From the NCBI GenBank assembly GCA_012512325.1, contig JAAZEL010000090.1, positions 1-37,873 on the forward strand: a DNA stretch of 37,873 bases, read 5' to 3'. A program made the translations under genes and the position numbers. This document shows positions 33,188 through 37,873 of this stretch, piece by piece. Position 1 is the stretch's first letter, and each line of letters opens with the position of its first letter. Source of the DNA: Candidatus Fermentithermobacillaceae bacterium (GTDB taxonomy: Bacteria; Bacillota; Sulfobacillia; Fermentithermobacillales; Fermentithermobacillaceae). The notes under the pieces are model-generated. The model had not been told where the DNA came from. It was given only the letters and a program-made list of their open reading frames with translations, and ran no database searches.

Positions 33188-33216
33188 AGTGGAAAAGGGG
33201 TAGCTGGCTACCCCTT
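33188..33216 (-). terminator. Intrinsic terminator of the cotF-like operon
   Basis: AAGGGGTA (33195-33202) pairs with TACCCCTT (33209-33216), and the pairing can extend to a nearly closed 10-bp stem. On the minus strand it is followed by TTTTCCACTT. It lies 14 bp after the coat gene stop and just upstream of galT. Confidence 0.75.
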
Positions 33217-33229
33217 AATCACTAGCTGT

Positions 33230-34099
33230 TTATCTCCACTGACCCTGGGTGCCCGGCTGGCTCTGGATCCAGCTGGGCTGGCCGCCCCACCGTGCCCATT
33301 GTGCCAAGCTGCTGGGGCCCATACCGCTTTGGCCTTCGCCGTATTGGGTACCGGTCCACTGTGTGGCTTGGCTGTAGGCTGGCTGCCACCCTGTACCTGT
33401 CCCTGTTCCGCCCTGCATCCAACTGGGTTGGCCGCCCCAGGATGCACCCAGGGCCAGGCTGCTGGGACCCATCCCGCTCTGGCCTTCGCCATACTGGGTG
33501 CCCCTCCACTGAGGGGTCTGGCTGTAGGTCGGCTGCCAGCCCGTGCCTATCCCATGCGATTGGGCGGGCGACGAAAAGGATGTGCCGTAGCCGCCATAGC
33601 CCGGCCTTTGACTCAGGGGTGATACGCCCTGGCTCCCATAGACGTTGTGAGGCGCGGCACCGGTCCACTGGGGGGTCCCGCTGTAGGTCGATTGCCACCC
33701 GGTACCTGTTTGGAACGGCTGTGTTCCCATGTGATGCTGCTGTCCTGTACCTATCATATCGCTTTTTCCTCCTGTATCAGACATTTCCCCGGCAATTGAT
33801 GAGAGAATCTGCTTTGACTCCTGGGCAGCATTCCTGAGGTCATTGACAGATTGGGCATCAGCTTGCCTGGGTTTGTACCAGCCTCTTGAATTGAGGTAGT
33901 CGAAGACTTGTTTAGCCTGGGATTGGGTTTCGTTGTGCATCTTCTGGAACATGTTTCTCAGGTTCGGATCCGTCGATTCCAAGACCGCAGGGGCATAGTA
34001 GTAATTAGATATATACTTCTGGCTCGTCAGGATGTCCTCGGCGATTTGCCTGTCAGTTAGTGTGCCTGACTTGGAGCCTGATCCCGATGGGTGAGACAT
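33230..34099 (-). CDS. CotF-like spore coat protein with C-terminal Trp/Gln/Gly-rich repeats
   Basis: The 289-residue protein starts with a CotF-type ferritin-like helical region (about 14-105): LTDRQIAEDILTSQKYISNY, YAPAVLESTDPNLRNMF and SQAKQVFDYLNSRGWY. The rest is low-complexity and rich in Gly, Gln, Trp, Ser, Thr and Tyr. It contains three GTGWQxxYSxxxQWxG units (about 132, 185 and 235). The last two extend over about 46 residues with TQYGEGQSGMGPSSLA in both. A coat structural role is inferred from the family. The repeats suggest self-assembly. The ATG start is clear. It follows a tiny coat-like gene by 19 bp and ends at a terminator. Confidence 0.87.
   Translation of the reverse strand: MSHPSGSGSKSGTLTDRQIAEDILTSQKYISNYYYAPAVLESTDPNLRNMFQKMHNETQSQAKQVFDYLNSRGWYKPRQADAQSVNDLRNAAQESKQILSSIAGEMSDTGGKSDMIGTGQQHHMGTQPFQTGTGWQSTYSGTPQWTGAAPHNVYGSQGVSPLSQRPGYGGYGTSFSSPAQSHGIGTGWQPTYSQTPQWRGTQYGEGQSGMGPSSLALGASWGGQPSWMQGGTGTGTGWQPAYSQATQWTGTQYGEGQSGMGPSSLAQWARWGGQPSWIQSQPGTQGQWR
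33260..33547 (-). repeat. Direct repeat of about 150 bp inside the cotF-like gene
   Basis: Two in-frame copies encode residues about 185-234 and 235-280, with starts 150 bp apart (33547 and 33397). Both carry GTGWQPxYSQ, TQYGEGQSGMGPSSLA and WGGQPSW. A shorter related unit begins at 33706. The pattern suggests tandem duplication within the gene. Confidence 0.8.
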
Positions 34100-34118
34100 G
34101 CAATCCTCCTCCTTTTGC

Positions 34119-34301
34119 CTAGCTTATGTGGCCGATGAGCGTATCCACGTGCTGCCTGCAAGTCCTTTGCAGTTCCAGGACAAGTTTGCCCAACTCAGGA
34201 TCTTGCACTTGATTGAGGTAGTTGGCCAGTTTTTGGCAGATCAAGGTCTCGCCTTTGATGGATTCAGAAAGGTACCAGGTCTCTGTCTGAGTGAGCGCCA
34301 A
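34119..34301 (-). CDS. Small CotF-like spore coat protein (60 residues)
   Basis: The product starts (TTG) ALTQTETWYLSESIKGETLI and continues CQKLANYLNQVQDPELGKLV, ending in CRQHVDTLIGHIS. The pattern of an acidic helix, YxNQxQDPEL and a final QHxDTL is that of the short ferritin-like coat proteins found beside cotF in clostridia. A strong GGGGGTGA ribosome-binding site lies 6-7 nt before the TTG, which makes the gene credible despite its size. It is followed after 19 bp by the larger CotF-like gene and probably shares its terminator. Confidence 0.72.
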   Translation of the reverse strand: MALTQTETWYLSESIKGETLICQKLANYLNQVQDPELGKLVLELQRTCRQHVDTLIGHIS

Positions 34302-34374
34302 TCAGCCGTCACCCCCTTTCCTGCATCAAAAGTAGGATTCCTCGGGAAGCTCTGCGGTATTCCTTGCCTGGGCT

Positions 34375-35760
34375 TTACATCGTGAGAGAGCCCGTCTCGT
34401 CGATTATCATTTGGAGTACCATTTCCTCTTCTCCGGTCATGGCATTGATGTAGATGAGATAAGCGTCTTCCCCATGGGTAACCCTGAACTCCCATGCCAT
34501 AACCGCCCTTCCTGAAGCCAAGGGGATGACGGTCAACCTGGGTTCGCCTTCCCTGACAAGCCCAGGATTGAGGCTTGCCCCTGCTTGGGTTGGAGAAACC
34601 AGAGGGGTCTTGAGCTCTTTCGACACGGTGTTTGTCAGGTAGCCTACGGCATCGTAGCCGATGACCCCGCCGGTGTCCAGGGCCACCTCTACCTTGACCA
34701 TTTCCGGATACAGTACCACCTCAACAGGTCCTGAATCGGCGGCGACGGAACCCGTCCCTGCAAAGGTAAACACCACCCTGTTCCCGTGGGTTTCGGGCTT
34801 CCGCCACCCGGTCTCAATCAGCCGGTCCAGCCCTGACTCATCAAGAAAGGCCTGGGCGGCTTGGCGCGCAGCGCCTATATCCAGCTGAGTGCCTGAAACG
34901 TTCCTGTGGTCCACGGCCCACAACACCGCACCTCCGGCTTTGGCAACCGCCACACATACCTGGCTCCCGTCGTCCCTCGTACCGGTTACCATGAAAGCGG
35001 GTACCGCCCCGCTGATGTCGTCAACCTCGACCGTCTTGAAGTCCTGTCCCTGGCTCAAGAAGTTCAGGGCTATCCTTTCGGCCTCTTCACGGGAGACTTC
35101 AGGCCCGGGTCGGGCAAGGGGCTTGGATTCAAGCGCCCTGTCGGAAAAGGGACCGTCGTACGCAGGGGAGGGCACGCTTTGCACCAGGCTGTCAATTTCG
35201 GAGAATCCCCTGAACAAGGCATCATCATCGGAAGGGATCGGTGCGGTCAACCTGAGAGCCGACAGCGCCCCCTGGGAGGCTGTACCTTGAAAGGCAACGG
35301 CTCCCGTGTCTGCAAGCGCTCGAGCCAGGTCTTTCACGCCGGTTTCGCATCTTGCGAGGACTTCCCATTCTGATTCGGTTAGGGCGTCGCCCCGGGCTAG
35401 CTTTTGGGACAACACCATGCAGTAATCTCCCACTTGCGCCACAAACTTCTGAATGGCTGACAGGTCAACCGTGGTCATGCCCATGACTGATATGTTCTCC
35501 TGGGCTGCCTGGGAATGGGACCAGCATGCGGTCAAGAACGCACTGCGCTGGGCAGACGTGGATGAGGCCCGTGCCTTGGCCAGGTTTCCCTCCATGTTCT
35601 CCACGTGGGACAACAAGTTGAAGAACGCCCGCTGTCTTGATACCTCGCCCAGGACTTTGAGCTTTTGGACTTGCCTGAACTGGGTTACACCGAAAATCAA
35701 GGCCGCAATGGCAATTGCCGCGGTTATCCAAAGGGCAACTCGTTCCCGCCTCAAATCCAT
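34375..35760 (-). CDS. ypeB: Germination protein YpeB
   Basis: YpeB is needed for the spore cortex hydrolase SleB to be stable and localised. The 461-residue protein has one N-terminal transmembrane helix (about 9-28) and a helical region including RQRAFFNLLSHVENMEGNLAKA, typical of YpeB. Three PepSY-like repeats follow in the C-terminal half (ISREEAERIALNFL-type, GAARQAAQAFL and the GYDAVGYL region). The ATG at 35760 follows AGGAGGG at 7 nt. A TTG two codons upstream is also in frame. It lies 18 bp after sleB, as in Bacillus and many clostridia, and should be expressed in the forespore. Confidence 0.93.
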   Translation of the reverse strand: MDLRRERVALWITAAIAIAALIFGVTQFRQVQKLKVLGEVSRQRAFFNLLSHVENMEGNLAKARASSTSAQRSAFLTACWSHSQAAQENISVMGMTTVDLSAIQKFVAQVGDYCMVLSQKLARGDALTESEWEVLARCETGVKDLARALADTGAVAFQGTASQGALSALRLTAPIPSDDDALFRGFSEIDSLVQSVPSPAYDGPFSDRALESKPLARPGPEVSREEAERIALNFLSQGQDFKTVEVDDISGAVPAFMVTGTRDDGSQVCVAVAKAGGAVLWAVDHRNVSGTQLDIGAARQAAQAFLDESGLDRLIETGWRKPETHGNRVVFTFAGTGSVAADSGPVEVVLYPEMVKVEVALDTGGVIGYDAVGYLTNTVSKELKTPLVSPTQAGASLNPGLVREGEPRLTVIPLASGRAVMAWEFRVTHGEDAYLIYINAMTGEEEMVLQMIIDETGSLTM

Positions 35761-35778
35761 GGCCAATCCCTCCTCAAG

Positions 35779-36261
35779 CTAACGGCCGAAGACGTGAGAC
35801 CCGATTTGAACGATAATCGAGCGCGTCCATATCCAGGGGCTCACGGGTTTCGAAGGATTCCAGAAAAACAAGGCCCCATATGTGGGGTCCCATCCGTTTA
35901 GTGCAAGCTCAGCGGCCCGGATGTTCTCAGGGGTAGGCTCTCGGGACCAAATGAGCCCGTTTTCCACCGATTCAAAGGCCCAAGGGTCATACACCACCCC
36001 GGCTACGGTATTTGGAAATTCAGGGCTCCTGACGCGGTTGAGAATCACAGCCCCCACGGCCACCTGGCCTGCAAGGGGCTCACCTGTGGCCTCCCCCATG
36101 ATGAGCCTGGCTATGAGGTTCACCTCATCGAGCCAAGTTTGCGGGGCCGCCAACGCCCATTCCGGGGCGGCCATGCATTGGGGAATATCCGCGGTAAGAA
36201 ACACACTGCAAAACATAAACAGGGCGGCAAAGGCCGCTAAGGGGAGTAGTTTTCTCGACAT
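35779..36261 (-). CDS. sleB: Spore cortex-lytic enzyme SleB-type cell wall hydrolase
   Basis: SleB degrades cortex peptidoglycan during germination. The 160-residue product has a signal peptide (basic start SRKLLPLAAFAALF, cleavage near AA at about 30). It then consists of the Hydrolase_2 catalytic domain: LIARLIMGEATGEPLAGQVAVGAVILNRV with the catalytic Glu in GEA, VYDPWAFESV, and GALFFWNPSK. The N-terminal peptidoglycan-binding domain of the usual about 300-residue SleB is absent. The ATG at 36261 is chosen for its spacing to GGAAGGG, while 36267 is also in frame. It is paired with ypeB downstream. A 7-bp inverted repeat sits in the leader. Confidence 0.92.
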   Translation of the reverse strand: MSRKLLPLAAFAALFMFCSVFLTADIPQCMAAPEWALAAPQTWLDEVNLIARLIMGEATGEPLAGQVAVGAVILNRVRSPEFPNTVAGVVYDPWAFESVENGLIWSREPTPENIRAAELALNGWDPTYGALFFWNPSKPVSPWIWTRSIIVQIGSHVFGR

Positions 36262-36278
36262 AGACATCCCTTCCCAGT

Positions 36279-36303
36279 GAACTCTCGATTTTTCTTAGAG
36301 TTC
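36279..36303. repeat. Inverted repeat in the sleB leader
   Basis: GAACTCT (36279-36285) and AGAGTTC (36297-36303) form a perfect 7-bp stem with an 11-nt A/T-rich loop, between mltG and sleB. On the minus strand no T tract follows it, so it is more likely an operator or leader hairpin than a terminator. Confidence 0.4.
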
Positions 36304-36342
36304 CTGAAAAGGCGGTGGAATTATTCACAGAAGGCGGGCTTA

Positions 36343-37350
36343 CTAGTTACCCTGGTACAAGGCGGTGTTCCGGTTATGTTCTTCAAGGGTGCGGGAAAAC
36401 GCGTGGGTCCCGTCGTTCTTTGAGACGAAATAGAGGTAATCAACGTCTGCAGGGTTCAACACCGCCTCCAATGAAGACCTCCCGAAGTTGGATATGGGCC
36501 CCGGAGGAAGGCCGGGGTACATGTAGGTGTTATAAGGAGAGTCGATTTCAAGTTCCTTCAACAACAAGGTACCGCTTGGCCTGCCAAGTGCGTACAGCAC
36601 CGTAGGACAGGCGCCAAGTTTCATTCCTATCTTCAGCCGGTTCAGGAAAACAGCTGCAATTACAGGCCTCTCTTCCGGCACCATCGCTTCCTTCTCAACC
36701 AGGGAGGCAAGGGTGGCAACCTCATGCACCGTCAATCCCATTTGACTGGCTTTATCCCTGAGCTCCTCATTGAACACTTGTGAGAACCGGTCGAGTATCA
36801 TGGCGATAAGCTGTTCCTCAGACATGCCCTTGGATACATTGTAGGTGTCCGGGAACAGATAGCCTTCTACAGGGTACAAGGTGTCCTCCAGCTCTTCAGG
36901 TCCTGCAAAAGCCGCCACCAACTCAGGGCTCTTGGCCAGTTCCAGAAATCGGTCCCTGTTGCCGAAACCCTGCTCCTCGATGAGGGCGGCTATGTCTTCA
37001 ACCCGGAGTCCTTCCCTGACGGTGATGGGATAGTACACGACCTTGCCTTCCACCAAGACCGATATGGCATCCCACACCAGAATACTGGGTTCAAAACTAA
37101 ACTCTCCTGCCTGCATCTTGCCGTCGGCCTTAAGCACCTTGGATACGAGGCGGAACCAGAAGGGGCTTCTGATCACTCCCGCCCGGTGTAGCGCATCTGC
37201 AATATCCCTTGAGGAAGCGCCTGACTCGATGACCACGGTGACCGGGGGTGAATCCGCAGGAAGCGGACATGAACTCCAATGCATTGCAAGGGCATAGCCC
37301 GCTATGAGCAGCACAAGCCCAAGTACAATACCTCTAATCACCCATTTCAA
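36343..37350 (-). CDS. mltG: Endolytic transglycosylase MltG (YceG family)
   Basis: MltG cleaves nascent glycan strands at the membrane. The 335-residue protein has an N-terminal transmembrane helix (about 5-22) and a LysM-like region (VVIESGASSRDIADALHRAG). The catalytic domain includes LYPVEGYLFPDTYNV, ATLASLVEKEAMVPEERP with the catalytic Glu, and DSPYNTYMYPGLPPGPISNFG, which are near-invariant. It starts with TTG, with GGAGGGAGCGGG upstream. It follows the DUF1292 gene, as in Bacillota (ruvX-DUF1292-mltG order). Confidence 0.95.
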   Translation of the reverse strand: MKWVIRGIVLGLVLLIAGYALAMHWSSCPLPADSPPVTVVIESGASSRDIADALHRAGVIRSPFWFRLVSKVLKADGKMQAGEFSFEPSILVWDAISVLVEGKVVYYPITVREGLRVEDIAALIEEQGFGNRDRFLELAKSPELVAAFAGPEELEDTLYPVEGYLFPDTYNVSKGMSEEQLIAMILDRFSQVFNEELRDKASQMGLTVHEVATLASLVEKEAMVPEERPVIAAVFLNRLKIGMKLGACPTVLYALGRPSGTLLLKELEIDSPYNTYMYPGLPPGPISNFGRSSLEAVLNPADVDYLYFVSKNDGTHAFSRTLEEHNRNTALYQGN

Positions 37351-37385
37351 CGCGTGCCCGCTCCCTCCGGCTCTCTTACGCCTGT

Positions 37386-37873
37386 TCAGATCCCCGGGTC
37401 CTCGTCTTCTTCATCGTCCGGGTAGTCTTCCACTTCAATATCGCTCTCGAGGTCAAGTTCGCCCAGGGCTTCGATTACCTCTTCCCATTCTTCTTCATCG
37501 TCTATGGTACACAGGGTGACCTCATCTCCGCCCATGTATTCCACGCGCAAGATGACGATTTCGGGATCCTCATCGCCGCCTTCCACCGGCATAAGCACAA
37601 CATACTGCCTGTCTTCTACAAACAGGTCATCCAACAGGAGTTTGAACTCTTCCTCGTTTCCGTCCTCGTCCGTCAAGACTATCACATCATCATAGACCTG
37701 CTCTTCGTCAAAGCCGTCGTTTTTCCTTCCGTTACGATCCTTCACGTTCTCACTGCCTTTCGGGTTCCGTGGCGTGTTCCCCACACTACGAAGATAGTTT
37801 TCAAGAATCAGCACCGAAGCCGCTTGGGCGATTGACCTCCGGCGCCTTCGCCTTGACATCCCCAAGCCTATCA
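37386..37873 (-). CDS. DUF1292 (YrzB-type) protein, in frame with an apparent RuvX C-terminus (5' end outside window)
   Basis: The acidic DUF1292 domain is clear: DDVIVLTDEDGNEEEFKLL, then DRQYVVLMPVEGGDED and EVTLCTIDDEEEWEEV, with an Asp/Glu-rich tail. Its function is unknown. If it starts at the GTG at 37745 it is 119 residues. The same frame is open upstream to the window edge and reads GMSRRRRRRSIAQAASVLIL, then ENYLRSVG. This looks like the C-terminus of the Holliday-junction resolvase-like protein RuvX (YqgF), the normal upstream neighbour. There is no stop between the two parts, so this may be a RuvX-DUF1292 fusion or an internal start. No strong ribosome-binding site precedes the GTG. 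Confidence 0.75.
   Translation of the reverse strand, partial: IGLGMSRRRRRRSIAQAASVLILENYLRSVGNTPRNPKGSENVKDRNGRKNDGFDEEQVYDDVIVLTDEDGNEEEFKLLLDDLFVEDRQYVVLMPVEGGDEDPEIVILRVEYMGGDEVTLCTIDDEEEWEEVIEALGELDLESDIEVEDYPDDEEDEDPGI

Noticed and set aside
33260-33706. CRISPR or intergenic tandem repeat
   Set aside because: The repeats are in frame inside a coat protein gene and encode a conserved peptide unit, with no spacers.

Overview
The window reads as chromosomal DNA from a spore-forming, flagellated member of the Bacillota, most likely a deep-branching Clostridia-type lineage. It carries a complete set of sporulation and germination markers: SigK, a GerA/GerB/GerC receptor operon, the SleB-YpeB pair and CotF-like coat proteins. 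It also has the Bacillota order dprA-topA-xerC/codV-hslV-hslU-codY-flgB-flgC-fliE-fliF-fliG. By eye the DNA is fairly GC-rich for a clostridium, and GTG and TTG starts are common. I cannot assign a genus.

Layout. Positions 1-11036 are all on the minus strand: dprA, topA, the codV-hslV-hslU-codY operon, then the flagellar basal-body operon flgB-flgC-fliE-fliF-fliG (fliG runs off the window end). Between codY and flgB lies a convincing cyclic-di-GMP-I (GEMM) riboswitch followed by an intrinsic terminator, so the flagellar operon is probably under second-messenger control. Positions 11230-18371 form a plus-strand block: a tricistronic spore germinant receptor, rnhB, a SAM methyltransferase and a membrane diguanylate cyclase with its own sigma-A-type promoter. 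This block splits the usual comM-dprA neighbourhood. Positions 18410-21437 return to the minus strand with yraN, comM and trpS. A roughly 500-bp region without large genes follows and holds an unannotated two-helix membrane miniprotein.

Positions 21937-28293 (minus) hold a LuxR-type regulator with a degenerate receiver, a PilT-like ATPase with degenerate catalytic boxes, yqeG, sigK, a TPR protein fused to an F420 gamma-glutamyl-ligase-like domain, and a class B penicillin-binding protein. Positions 28470-33164 are carbohydrate genes: galU, a GT4 glycosyltransferase (plus strand), glgA and a galT-family gene. Positions 33230-36261 are spore genes: a CotF-like coat protein with C-terminal repeats, a tiny coat-like protein, ypeB and sleB. 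The window ends with mltG and a DUF1292 reading frame that is continuous with an apparent RuvX C-terminus.

The most notable signals are the riboswitch in front of flgB together with a diguanylate cyclase in the same window; the adjacent pair of degenerate PilT-like and LuxR-like proteins; the TPR/CofE-like fusion next to sigK; a gerC gene whose only well-placed start is AUA; and the RuvX/DUF1292 continuity. No mobile element, CRISPR array, tRNA or rRNA was found.
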